Source: Paenibacillus riograndensis SBR5 (GTDB taxonomy: Bacteria; Bacillota; Bacilli; Paenibacillales; Paenibacillaceae). From it: a stretch of DNA of 64,000 bases. This document shows positions 41,561-50,467 of this stretch, one piece after another. The stretch is from positions 7,557,903 to 7,621,902 of the forward strand of contig NZ_LN831776.1 in NCBI RefSeq assembly GCF_000981585.1. The letters are read 5' to 3'. The position numbers and the translations under genes are program-made. Below the pieces are notes generated by a model. It was not told where the DNA came from, searched no databases, and was given only the letters and a program-made list of their open reading frames with translations. Within the stretch, counting starts at the first letter, position 1, and each line of letters opens with the position of its first letter.

Positions 41561-42348
41561 TACAGTGACTTCACCATCCCGCCGTCGATCAGCAGAGACT
41601 GGCCGGTAATATAGGTATTGGCAAAAGACCCCAGGAACACGGCTGCTTTGCCGAACTCCTCCGGCGTTCCGCTTCGTCCGGCCGGAATCTGGGCCAGCGC
41701 CTCCTGCTCAACCTGCTCACGGGAGATGCCGCGGGCATCCGCCCGCTTGCTGTCCAGCTGCAGAATCCGGTCGGTTCCGATGCGCCCGGGAGCAAGCGAA
41801 TTAATCAGGATGCCCTCGGGGGCAAGCTCCGACGCAAGCGTCTTGAACAGCGCGCTCACGCCCGCCCGGAAAACATTCGAGAGGATCAGGCCGCCAATCG
41901 GCTGCTTGATCGAAACCGAGCTGACGCCCACGATGCGGCCCCCGCCGCTTGAACGCAAATAAGGCAGCGCCTCGCGGATCATACGCACCGTGCCCATCAG
42001 CGTAAGCTCATAGCCGCCGCTCCAGTCCGCGTCGGTCATCTCCTCAAAGCCGCCGCCCGGAGGGCCTCCGGCATTGGTGACCAGCACATCCAGCCCGCCT
42101 CCGTAGTCGGCGGCGGCTTCAATCGCCCGCCCGATCTCCTCCGGGCGGTTCACATCCATCTGCACCACGGCCACCTCACGCCCGGTTGCCTCAGCAATGG
42201 CCCGCCGGGCCGCTTCAAGCTGCTCCAGGTTCCGGCTGGCGATGGTCACCTTCGCACCTTCGCGTGCGAATTCCAGCGCAGTAGCTAGTCCCAGCCCCTT
42301 GCTGGCTGCTGCGACAAATACCGATTTCCCTGTAAGACCCAAATCCAT
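41560..42348 (-). CDS. SDR-family oxidoreductase with non-canonical catalytic motif
   Basis: This 262-residue Rossmann-fold protein has a glycine-rich AAASKGLGLATALEFAREG and TNAGGPPGGGFEEM (NAGG cofactor motif). It carries the catalytic-type Ser in GVSSVSIKQP (about 144), but the expected YxxxK reads SNVFR (Ser 157, Arg 161). It belongs to a recognisable SDR subgroup whose members carry SNxxR there. Reductase activity by the usual mechanism is therefore doubtful, though NAD(P) binding should be intact. It is coupled to the acetyltransferase gene by a TAATG overlap. Confidence 0.88.
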   Translation of the reverse strand: MDLGLTGKSVFVAAASKGLGLATALEFAREGAKVTIASRNLEQLEAARRAIAEATGREVAVVQMDVNRPEEIGRAIEAAADYGGGLDVLVTNAGGPPGGGFEEMTDADWSGGYELTLMGTVRMIREALPYLRSSGGGRIVGVSSVSIKQPIGGLILSNVFRAGVSALFKTLASELAPEGILINSLAPGRIGTDRILQLDSKRADARGISREQVEQEALAQIPAGRSGTPEEFGKAAVFLGSFANTYITGQSLLIDGGMVKSL

Positions 42349-42863
42349 TCTCTCCGCCTCCTTGTTCCGGTACCCCGGGGGCCGGTTGCCTGAATAAAGC
42401 CCAGCACAGCCGAGGCTCAGTTTCCGTACCGGTGGTTTCTGTAAAGCTGGTTTCCGTGCTGCCAGTAACCGGCAGCGGATAAACTAATTGTAGTATAGCC
42501 CGGACCCCGGGTCCAGACTCGCACCTTTATCCGGGACAGCGGCATGTAGCTGCTACATCGCTCCAGCCCGGTCAAGAACAAGATTACCCTGGCGCGTAAA
42601 TAACAACACGGGACTTACAGCCGCAGGGATTCCCCACCGCTCCCAAATCAACGGGAGCATGCTGAAGACGGATCGTTGTATGTTTAGCGGCAAGCTTAAG
42701 TGTACTGTTTCCACTTCACCTCCTGCTCAGCGGAACACGCAGATTCAGCCCACGGACCCTCAACAACGGCATTTCTGCCGTTATTTCCGGGCACACCAAA
42801 TGGCGATGAGCCCGCCAGCGCGCTCATCGCCATCTACACAACAGCCCTTCCATGGATATTAGG
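42349..42863. other. Intergenic region between SDR gene and the exopolysaccharide operon
   Basis: No gene. It contains one lone copy of the array-1 repeat (core AACGGCATTTCTGCCGTT near 42764-42781, flanked by CAAC and ATTTCCGGGCA). The region around 42500-42700 is unremarkable. A terminator for the downstream end of the minus-strand operon is not obvious. Confidence 0.5.
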
Positions 42864-43718
42864 CTACACGTCGTATTCCAACTGCTTCTTGGCCTGCAAT
42901 ATGAAATCGAACGGGTTCTCTATCGTTTCCGCCTCATATTGTACAGCCCCGATTTTCAGCCCCAGATTCACCTTGTATTTGGCCGAGAACTCGGTGTCAT
43001 TCAATTCCTGCAGCTTGAATTTGATCCGCTCAATGACAATCTTGGCCCCCTCGCGGTCCGTGAACAGCAGCAGCCCCCAAGTAGCTTCCTCCTTGTCCAG
43101 CAGATACAGCGCGTCATTGGTCCGGATACTGGACTGGCTGAGCTGCGACACATCGTAGATCGCCTCGGACAGTTGCTCCTCCGGGATCAGACGGCGGATT
43201 TCACTCCAGTATTTTACTTTGACCACCAGGAGGGTCAGCGGAATGCTGTAGCGTGTAGAGATTCCCGTGAACAAGCTGGCATCCTTCTGAAAAGAAATGA
43301 TGTTCCGCAGATCGGTGTTCTCGTCGACGGCGGCGAGGTTCGCCGTTTTTTTCTCCAGCAGCTCATTCTCGGCCTGAAGCTCCCGGGTTCTGGATGTAAA
43401 CACCCAGATTACTACTGTAAGCAGCGGAGTCATAATCAGCCAGAAGTAAGTATTGACGCCGATAGTCCCGCCCTCCGACACCGTCTGGTAGAGGACGAAG
43501 AAGCCGTAACCGAAAATAAACGCCAGATTCAGCACCAGCCCCGCAGTCACGGTAGTGAAATAGGTAACCAGCGCCAGCAGAAAAGCAATATTTAAAATAA
43601 TAATGTTCTGGATGTAATGATCGGGCGAACCTGCGATAAAGACGATACATATGAAGTTCAGCACCAGGAACACCAGAAAAGCGAGATCGGAAAAAAGGCT
43701 GCTGCGGTTACGTCTCAC
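42864..43718 (-). CDS. Membrane protein with degenerate GGDEF domain and intact c-di-GMP I-site (PssE-like)
   Basis: This 284-residue protein is probably the c-di-GMP receptor of the exopolysaccharide operon. It has four membrane helices (about 9-108), a short coiled coil (TRELQAENELLEKKTANLAA) and a GGDEF-like domain. The active-site motif is replaced by DKEEA (208-212), so it should not make c-di-GMP, but RTND (199-202) lies exactly five residues before it, the position of the RxxD I-site that binds c-di-GMP in cyclases. This matches what I recall of Listeria PssE; PelD is a functional analogue. The GTG start overlaps the BcsB-like gene by 11 bp and has a GGGGGG SD. It is last in the operon. 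Confidence 0.82.
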   Translation of the reverse strand: MRRNRSSLFSDLAFLVFLVLNFICIVFIAGSPDHYIQNIIILNIAFLLALVTYFTTVTAGLVLNLAFIFGYGFFVLYQTVSEGGTIGVNTYFWLIMTPLLTVVIWVFTSRTRELQAENELLEKKTANLAAVDENTDLRNIISFQKDASLFTGISTRYSIPLTLLVVKVKYWSEIRRLIPEEQLSEAIYDVSQLSQSSIRTNDALYLLDKEEATWGLLLFTDREGAKIVIERIKFKLQELNDTEFSAKYKVNLGLKIGAVQYEAETIENPFDFILQAKKQLEYDV

Positions 43719-45807
43719 GCTTATCCCCCCGTTTCTTCATATGTTTGCGGAACAGCAGAAGCAGCGAGACAAGCACCAGCGTGACCGCAAGCACAACCGC
43801 CACCACGAAGCCCAGCACCTCGCTGCGTTCCGTGATTTGCGAAATCACAGAGTCCTTGCCGGCTCCTGTAATCGTTTTGAAGCGGTATGCGCTGACGTTG
43901 CCGTCCTTGTCGGCGGTCACCCCGTCGCCATATACCTTCCATTTGTCCTTATCGCTCGCGATCAGCTTAGAGACAAGATACATATCCTCCGTGCTGACTC
44001 CGGTTACTGCCATGAAGCCCCGCCCGTTCTCATACGGGGATTCCAGCAGCTGCAGCGTACCGATCTCCGCCCCGTACTGTTCATCGATGCTGATCTTCTC
44101 ATTGGAGAGAATCGTGGACCCATCCTTGCTGTACCGGAAATACAGCTTGTCATTGTTGTCACGGATCACCTTGTTGTCTTTATAGGAGCCGATGGCGATT
44201 ATATTGTTGTTCTTCAGATTCTCTGCACTGACAGCATCCGTGTAATAGTGGACATCCCCTGTATTGCCGCCTGCATATTGACCCAACAGGTTGAAAATAT
44301 TCGCCAGGCTCCGGTACGTGTAGTTGTCCATTTTCTGCGGAAGCACCACCGCCACATGGTTGTAGATCTCATCCCGCAGGAACGGATACGGATAATTGTT
44401 GAACAGCAAATCCGTGCGGTCCTTGGTGTTCAATTGCATCGCAGTTTCCTTGCTGATGTAGGCCCAGGGCATTTCCCCCGTATTCGGGGTGCAGATGGCA
44501 TTGTTCATTTCCAGATCAAATGCCACGGTCACCGAAAAGTTGCCGGAGATATTCAGGCTCTGCGGAATCGCCAGATTCAGTATATCGCCGTTTGCCAGCT
44601 CCTTGGTCAGCCTCTTGCTGCCGATCGGTGTATCGTTGATGCTTACCGTCACCAGCGAGCGGCCGAAGTCCAGATTCTCCGCATAGCGGAAATCAAGGCT
44701 GATTTTGCCGGAATCGGCAATCGAACGATTCGAAGGCAGCGTGATGAAGTAGGTCTGTTCCTGATGGTTCGGACCGGTCAGCTTATCTCCGGTTTCGGTA
44801 AAGGTCACATTGGAGCTGATGGCCAAAGCCGGTGATGACACATCGGTGGCATCATCGATGACCTTCTTGTCGCTGCTGATCTGGCTGACCAGCTGACGGT
44901 TCGCGAGCAGCCGTCCGGCCTTGATCAGCAGGCTCTCATCTTTGGAAGTGACGACCAGCGTAGGCCGGCTATCCTTGTCCAGCAATTGGATAAGGGCATG
45001 CTCTTCCAGGTCTACGGAAGCATCGAGCTGCTGCTTCAGCCCACCCGGTACACGGTCCGCCAGGGCCAGCAGCACCACAAGCCCCCTGTCCCTGACGGCT
45101 TCTTCAGTGTAAGGCAGCAGCGGAAGCGTTTGGTCAGCTAAGGTATTGGCCTTGGCGAAGCCCGATAAGGCATAGGTAGCCGCCTCCAGTTCAGAACCGC
45201 TGGCATGGTCGGGCACACTCAGGAGGCTTTGGCCTCTTTTTACATAATCCATTCCGGAGAACCGCTCGCTGAAATCGCTGATTCCCCCATCCAGGACTTT
45301 GGGCATATAGGCTACCGCAACACTGGAGGTGTTGAACAGATGCAGCCAATTATCCGGTGTGTTGTCCACGTAGCAGACCTGGTTATTCTCTGCGGCTGTC
45401 CGCAGGTAGCCCTGAATGCTTAACGTATTCACTCCTTGCTTCAAAAAGCTCTTTGGTGCCGGAATGGTCACACTCTGCTCCCCGTTGTTTTGCAAAGAAG
45501 GCCTGAAGGAGTAGAAAGGACTGCCGTTCAGGGACAGTGTGACACTGGAAATCTGGTCTTCGGTGATTTGCGAAACCTGAAAATGCAGATTGACCTTAAG
45601 GTCCTGCACATTCCAGTAATCCATTACTGTGAAATACTGCTGCTGCTGCGAGCTTGTTCCCGTAAGTGAACTGTCGCTGCCGGTAAACATTGTCTCGTAC
45701 GTCAGCCTTCCGTCGCCCGGGACCGCCGCTGCTGCGGAAGCCGCCTGGAGCGGGATCAGGAAAAGGGAGAGGCAGAGCGCCCACATCATGATCTGTTTTT
45801 TGTTCAT
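43708..45807 (-). CDS. BcsB-like exopolysaccharide synthase accessory protein (PssD-like)
   Basis: This extracytoplasmic protein of 699 residues has a signal peptide (MMWALCLSLFLIPLQAASAA) and one C-terminal membrane helix (VLGFVVAVVLAVTLVLVSLL) with a basic tail. The middle resembles BcsB: FTVMDYWNVQDLKVNLHFQV, INDTPIGSKRL, SVTVAFDLEM and repeated jelly-roll-like beta segments. BcsB pairs with the GT2 synthase and guides the nascent polymer across the envelope. The frame is open to 45963, but ATG 45807 has AGGAG and starts the signal peptide. It lies 43 bp downstream of the GT2 gene. Confidence 0.85.
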   Translation of the reverse strand: MNKKQIMMWALCLSLFLIPLQAASAAAAVPGDGRLTYETMFTGSDSSLTGTSSQQQQYFTVMDYWNVQDLKVNLHFQVSQITEDQISSVTLSLNGSPFYSFRPSLQNNGEQSVTIPAPKSFLKQGVNTLSIQGYLRTAAENNQVCYVDNTPDNWLHLFNTSSVAVAYMPKVLDGGISDFSERFSGMDYVKRGQSLLSVPDHASGSELEAATYALSGFAKANTLADQTLPLLPYTEEAVRDRGLVVLLALADRVPGGLKQQLDASVDLEEHALIQLLDKDSRPTLVVTSKDESLLIKAGRLLANRQLVSQISSDKKVIDDATDVSSPALAISSNVTFTETGDKLTGPNHQEQTYFITLPSNRSIADSGKISLDFRYAENLDFGRSLVTVSINDTPIGSKRLTKELANGDILNLAIPQSLNISGNFSVTVAFDLEMNNAICTPNTGEMPWAYISKETAMQLNTKDRTDLLFNNYPYPFLRDEIYNHVAVVLPQKMDNYTYRSLANIFNLLGQYAGGNTGDVHYYTDAVSAENLKNNNIIAIGSYKDNKVIRDNNDKLYFRYSKDGSTILSNEKISIDEQYGAEIGTLQLLESPYENGRGFMAVTGVSTEDMYLVSKLIASDKDKWKVYGDGVTADKDGNVSAYRFKTITGAGKDSVISQITERSEVLGFVVAVVLAVTLVLVSLLLLFRKHMKKRGDKRET

Positions 45808-45850
45808 AGTCCGTATCTCCTGTTTCACTGATTTCTTGGCCTGCAGAGGC

Positions 45851-47101
45851 CTAGTAGCGTTCCGTCTTGTACCATTTGGCTTCCCGTTTGAAGATGACGT
45901 CTTTGAGATAGTTGTATAGCCCGTAAGCGGCAACGACCATCCACAGCTGGCAGTAGGATACATACATCAGCAGAATGATCCAGAGATTGGACAGGCTCAT
46001 CTCGCCCTTTTCTGTCGTCAGCGTGACGAAGATGCCCACTACAAACAGGATGATCGCAAGCAGCCACAAGAAGCTGCTGAGTCCGGCAATGGTCGTATGC
46101 ACATAGCCCATCGCATGCAGCACAAGCAGCAGGTCCGAGGTGACCAGCGAGATCAGCAGCAGGAAGTAGATGGACAGATAGTACAGGATATCGAAGCGGA
46201 TTTTGGCCGCCGAGCGGTCGAACAGCAGCGGAATGTTTTTGACAATGACATAGATATTCCCCTTGGCCCAGCGCGTTCGCTGTTTGAACCAGACCTTCAC
46301 GGTCTGCGGCTCCTGCTCCCAGGTGACGGATTTCGGCTGGAATTTGATCCGGTAGCCCATCATGTAAATGCGGAAACTGATCTCAGTGTCTTCAGCGATC
46401 GCTTTGACATCCCAGCCGCCGATGCTCTCCACAATCGACCTGCGCATAATGAAGTTGGTGCCGGGGATCGTGCACAGCTTGAACAGCTTCCAGCGCCCGG
46501 CCTGGGCCATCCATTGAAACGACAGCGTCTCAATATTAATAAACCGGGTGAGCAGGCTCGCATCACGGTTGCGGGTCCGGAACTTGCCGATCACCGCACC
46601 GAGCGTGGCATCATTCATGATCTCGGCGACCAGATACCTCAGCGCGGTCCGCTCCGGCGTATTGTCCGCATCATAGATTGCAATCAATTCTCCCCGGCTG
46701 CGGGTGAAGCCGATGTTCAGCGCATTGGACTTTCCTTTGCCTCCCGTGACCGCATCCGTGTTGATGATAATCAGATTGCGCTCCGGCTGGCGGCTCTGAA
46801 TGCGGCCCAGCAGCTCAGCGCTGTTGTCGGAGGAGTTGTCATTGATCACAATAATCTCGTACCGGTCATGCGGGTAATCCAGCGCCAGCAGGGATTCGAC
46901 GGTTTTGCTGATCACAACGCCCTCATTGTGTGCAGGCACCATAATCGTAACAAACGGATACTCGCCCTTAATCTCCGGGACATCCTCATTTTCGGTTTTA
47001 ATATAATAGAGATAGCCCGCTATAATCAGAGCCACGTTGACCAGCAGCAGGGACCAGATGCAGATCACCGCAATCACCATCAGCACATCTGAGATCGTCA
47101 T
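45851..47101 (-). CDS. Processive family-2 glycosyltransferase (BcsA/PssC-like, no PilZ)
   Basis: This membrane polysaccharide synthase of 416 residues has an N-terminal helix and a GT2 domain with FVTIMVPAHNEGVVISKTVE, IVINDNSSDN, AIYDADNTPE (DxD), AIAEDTEISFRIY (TED-like base) and QRTRW (QxxRW, the processive signature). Four or so C-terminal helices form the export channel. It lacks the C-terminal PilZ domain of BcsA, so it cannot bind c-di-GMP directly. The polymer may be a beta-1,4-linked hexosamine or hexose as in related systems, but the sugar cannot be read from this sequence. SD AGGAG. Confidence 0.9.
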   Translation of the reverse strand: MTISDVLMVIAVICIWSLLLVNVALIIAGYLYYIKTENEDVPEIKGEYPFVTIMVPAHNEGVVISKTVESLLALDYPHDRYEIIVINDNSSDNSAELLGRIQSRQPERNLIIINTDAVTGGKGKSNALNIGFTRSRGELIAIYDADNTPERTALRYLVAEIMNDATLGAVIGKFRTRNRDASLLTRFINIETLSFQWMAQAGRWKLFKLCTIPGTNFIMRRSIVESIGGWDVKAIAEDTEISFRIYMMGYRIKFQPKSVTWEQEPQTVKVWFKQRTRWAKGNIYVIVKNIPLLFDRSAAKIRFDILYYLSIYFLLLISLVTSDLLLVLHAMGYVHTTIAGLSSFLWLLAIILFVVGIFVTLTTEKGEMSLSNLWIILLMYVSYCQLWMVVAAYGLYNYLKDVIFKREAKWYKTERY

Positions 47102-47169
47102 TTTGTTCTCCTACATAAACTGAAATTTGAGATCCTTATATTTTGGTTATAGTCATCACTACAGGGAAT

Positions 47170-47286
47170 GTTTGGACTTCCGGCCGCTGTTGTCTGCAGA
47201 TTTCTTGATTGTTACCGCTCTTCGCGGTGGAAATCCGCAGACAAAGGCGGTCGCTATCGCTCCTCCAGTTCCAAACTTCCCTTCCG
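47170..47286. repeat. Long imperfect hairpin element inside the exopolysaccharide operon
   Basis: Outer arms GTTTGGA (47170-47176) and TCCAAAC (47280-47286) enclose TTGTCTGC/GCAGACAA (47190-47197 with 47237-47244), GATTTC/GAAATC (47199-47204 with 47230-47235) and an inner ACCGC-TCTTC-GCGGT loop (47214-47228). It fills half of the 240-bp gap between the DUF2334 gene and the GT2 gene. It has no coding potential. It may be a mobile or dispersed repeat (MITE-like) or an mRNA-processing signal. Confidence 0.75.
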
Positions 47287-47341
47287 TCATTCCAACCTTT
47301 ATATTCCTTTTCAATTTCACATTATTTACATCCAATTTTCA

Positions 47342-48907
47342 TTATTTCAAATATTTCTTCCGGTACAGCCTGTACCCGATAGAGAGCAGGCCTCCGAACA
47401 GCAGCAGGGTCACAATAATCACTATGATAAAAAATTTGCTCTGCACACTGAACAGCTTCGTGAAGCTGCGGACCTGCTCTTCCTTGTATTGATAATCACT
47501 GCTTATGGCCTCCGGGGCATAACCGACATTCAGAGGGGTGCCGTTCACCAGAACCACCCCATCCTCCGAGACCACCGTATTCTCATCTGTAACGGTTTGG
47601 TGCCGTCCCTGCTTATAATCGGCAAAAGAGATCCACTGCCGTTCCAGTGTCTGCAGCAGCGCATCCAGGCCGGCTTCATCTTCGGGAAGCTCTGCGGTTA
47701 CTGCTGTATTCAGCGGCAGCTGCGGCATGGCATGGCCGTGGTGCTCCAGCCGCTGCAGGTACTCCGGTGTCAGACTGTAGAGAGAGGAGGCGAATGCCTT
47801 CGAGACATTCGTCTGTTCCATGTGCAGGACAGTCTCGTCCGGGAACAGCACGGCAGAGTCGAAAAAGCCCATGCCCGCTTCCGCATACTCCCTGTCATAC
47901 GCCCAATATAGGTTCGCACCGATGCCAAGCGGCGCAATGCCGTTCTTCACCAGCAGATTCACAAATCCGCTCATCTTCTTCCCGAGCGTATGATCACTGC
48001 TGTTAATGGAGGGCATTACCTCCGGCGCATTCACCAGAATGCTGCCATTCCGCGACTGAACCACCTTCAGGGCGTCCAGGTAGCGCTGCATCGCCGGAAA
48101 ATCAGTGTTGCTGAACACCGGGCGGATACTGGCGATAAACGGAATCCCCGCCTTGTATAGACGGTCTGCCGTCTCCTCCAGCAGGTCAAGGTCGGAGAAC
48201 GGATAGATCTCTCTCAGGACAAGAAGGGTCTGCGGTACAGTCTTGTTCCCCAGCCATTCCCTAAGCACATAGGCCATGCCCACGACACTGGCATTGTCCC
48301 GCTCCAGATAAGGGACATACGTATAGCTTCCGGCCGAGGCCGCAAAAGGCAGCTTCCGGCCGCTGCTCTTCAGGGTAAAGCTGCCATAGGTTCGCTCCGC
48401 CTTCACGGCCGCAATATAAGCCATACCTCTTACCTGAAGATTAGAAGCCGTGAACTCCCCAACCGTGAGATCGGCAAGGTCTTCATCTGCAGTTCCTGCA
48501 GTCAGCTGCATGTCCTTCAACAGCCTGGCGGGCGGATGATAGCCTACATGCAGTGCCTGCCCCGTATAGCGCTCCGCATCCTCAAGATAACTCCGGTCCG
48601 CAGGAGCAAGATCCGCAGCATTCATTACTGTGATGACCCGGGTAAAAGAATCCATAGTCCCCGGCTCGTAATGATCGAGGCTGAGAAGTGTCACCTGGCG
48701 GCCCATGGCGGACAGCAGCCGCTGCAGCTCACTTACATTGCCTTCCCGGACAGTGCCTTTGCCCAGGCTGTCGTATAGAAGCAGCACCCTTTGCGGAGCG
48801 GAGGCGTCCTGCACCGCCCGGGCCTGTACCGGCGGAACGGCAGACAGCAGTACAAGAACAGTAACGATCAGCGGCAGCAGCAGACGGGCAATCCTCCGTT
48901 GGTTCAA
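47342..48907 (-). CDS. DUF2334-type exported protein (PssB-like)
   Basis: This 521-residue extracytoplasmic protein has a signal peptide (LLLPLIVTVLVLLSAVPPVQ) and a C-terminal membrane helix (FFIIVIIVTLLLFGGLLSIG). The central TLLVLREIYPFSDLDLLEET plus LYKAGIPFIASIRPVF matches DUF2334, which is related to polysaccharide deacetylases. The acidic pair expected of a metal-binding deacetylase after the LR is not clear here (REIYPF), so activity is uncertain. The TTG start overlaps the stop of the upstream membrane-protein gene (TTGA), with AAGGGTG as SD. Confidence 0.82.
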   Translation of the reverse strand: MNQRRIARLLLPLIVTVLVLLSAVPPVQARAVQDASAPQRVLLLYDSLGKGTVREGNVSELQRLLSAMGRQVTLLSLDHYEPGTMDSFTRVITVMNAADLAPADRSYLEDAERYTGQALHVGYHPPARLLKDMQLTAGTADEDLADLTVGEFTASNLQVRGMAYIAAVKAERTYGSFTLKSSGRKLPFAASAGSYTYVPYLERDNASVVGMAYVLREWLGNKTVPQTLLVLREIYPFSDLDLLEETADRLYKAGIPFIASIRPVFSNTDFPAMQRYLDALKVVQSRNGSILVNAPEVMPSINSSDHTLGKKMSGFVNLLVKNGIAPLGIGANLYWAYDREYAEAGMGFFDSAVLFPDETVLHMEQTNVSKAFASSLYSLTPEYLQRLEHHGHAMPQLPLNTAVTAELPEDEAGLDALLQTLERQWISFADYKQGRHQTVTDENTVVSEDGVVLVNGTPLNVGYAPEAISSDYQYKEEQVRSFTKLFSVQSKFFIIVIIVTLLLFGGLLSIGYRLYRKKYLK

Positions 48908-50442
48908 GCGCTCACACCCTTCTGCACCTCAGGATATTGCCCTGCCTTGCGGGCCGCAGGATGCCGGCCGGCCGACACCCTGCGGCCAATCACATCAGCC
49001 GCCAGCATGAAGGTGACCAAATCGAAGCATAAAGTGAACAGGAATTCATGCTTCGAAATGTCGGCGTCCCCCGCTCCGATAATCGAGACGAAAATCCCCG
49101 ACAGGCCGACCCCCATGCTGGCCAGAATCAGCACCATCCGCTGGAAGGCCCGCATATTCCGGGCTTTGACGGCCTTCACGCAGGAAGGCATATAGAGGCC
49201 AATAACCAGCGCCATCCAGAGCAGGATGAAGCCGAAGGTTTTGGGCGCAAGCTTTTGCTTAAGCAGGCTGTAGGCCGTAAAAAAGTGGCTCTGGGCCCGG
49301 AAAGCCTTGCCTTCCGACTCTTCATAATTGCCCATCGCCGCAGGCTTGATCGAAAAAGCGCTGCGGGCCGCCACATTCAGAATGGAACCAAGCTGGCCGG
49401 GATTCGTCGCATAGTATTTGAGGATAGAGCCAAACCCGTAGCGGCTGTAGAAATCCTTTTCCAGCATTGGCGAATTCACATCCACCGTCCCATATTGCTC
49501 ATAATAGATGCTGCCCTTCAGAATGGCGTACTGCTCATCGATTCCGAATGATTTCAGCGTTGTTTCCGGATTGGAGGATTCCTTCAGCACCCCGCGGGTC
49601 ATGGCATGATATTGGTTGATATTCACAAATTCTTTGGAGATGTTCAGGTAGGTAGCTATTCCGGCCAACATCAGCAGCGCCATGGAGACAAGTGTCAGGC
49701 TGCGGAACAGACGGTCCCGCCGGATCCAGACGAGCGATATTCCGAGCACAGCAATAATCATCCCCACCGGGGCATTCTGCTGCTTCGAGGTCGTCAAAAT
49801 GATGCTGCTGAGGACGAACAGGCCGAGAAGAGCATAGTCGTTGTATCTTTTGCGGTAGAGCAGCAGCCAGGAGGCGAAAACGAAGATCATCATGATCATG
49901 ACGACACTTTCACTGTAAAAAGAGTTGAAATAGGCGGTGTATCCGGTATCTCCGAACACCAAAATAGCAATAACGGCAATAATCATGCCTTGCTTGCGCG
50001 ACATTTTACAGGTAACCGCCTCGATTAAAAGATAAATGGCAGCAACATAAAGCACCGTGTAAATGGCTGCCTGAAAACGGATGTCAAACACGGTGCTGCT
50101 GAAGACCAGCTTATTCAGACCCATAGACAGCTTGATGAACAAAGACTGGGAGGAATCCAGGGTCGCGCCATTCTCGTTATAGTACTGATAGATTCCAAAA
50201 TGCTTCACGAAATAGCCAAAATACTTGCTGTCATAGTCAGGCAGGTTGAAATAGAGGCCATTGCTATAAATGTTGCGGAAAAAGTCGCCGTTGTCGGCCA
50301 TTCCTATGTAGGGAGCCGTAAACAAAGCAATAACCGTAACCAGCAGTACACCGAAGGCTGCAGCAAAAGCGGGCGAGACCCGCAGTCCGGCGGGCATGAT
50401 CCGCTGCCGCAGCGTTGTTTTTACAAGGTTGTCTTCAATCAT
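48904..50442 (-). CDS. Multi-pass membrane protein, GT-C-like (PssA-like)
   Basis: This 512-residue protein has about ten membrane helices (for example AAAFGVLLVTVIALFTAPYI, FQAAIYTVLYVAAIYLLIEA). The first extracytoplasmic loop carries MADNGDFFRNIY, an acidic pair placed as in GT-C glycosyltransferases that use polyprenyl-phosphate sugars. It could add side-chain sugars to the polymer. I do not recognise a named family with certainty; position in the operon corresponds to Listeria pssA. SD AAGGTGAG. It is coupled to the DUF2334 gene by overlap. Confidence 0.72.
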   Translation of the reverse strand: MIEDNLVKTTLRQRIMPAGLRVSPAFAAAFGVLLVTVIALFTAPYIGMADNGDFFRNIYSNGLYFNLPDYDSKYFGYFVKHFGIYQYYNENGATLDSSQSLFIKLSMGLNKLVFSSTVFDIRFQAAIYTVLYVAAIYLLIEAVTCKMSRKQGMIIAVIAILVFGDTGYTAYFNSFYSESVVMIMMIFVFASWLLLYRKRYNDYALLGLFVLSSIILTTSKQQNAPVGMIIAVLGISLVWIRRDRLFRSLTLVSMALLMLAGIATYLNISKEFVNINQYHAMTRGVLKESSNPETTLKSFGIDEQYAILKGSIYYEQYGTVDVNSPMLEKDFYSRYGFGSILKYYATNPGQLGSILNVAARSAFSIKPAAMGNYEESEGKAFRAQSHFFTAYSLLKQKLAPKTFGFILLWMALVIGLYMPSCVKAVKARNMRAFQRMVLILASMGVGLSGIFVSIIGAGDADISKHEFLFTLCFDLVTFMLAADVIGRRVSAGRHPAARKAGQYPEVQKGVSA

Positions 50443-50467
50443 GCGGGCTCACCTTCGTTACTGTGGT

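Noticed and set aside
43651..44835. 394-residue plus-strand open frame opposite the BcsB-like gene, and similar long frames at 12182-13159 and 46097-47092
   Set aside because: They are antisense to strong coding regions with no SD and no recognisable domains; a GC-skewed third codon position in the real gene produces such shadows.
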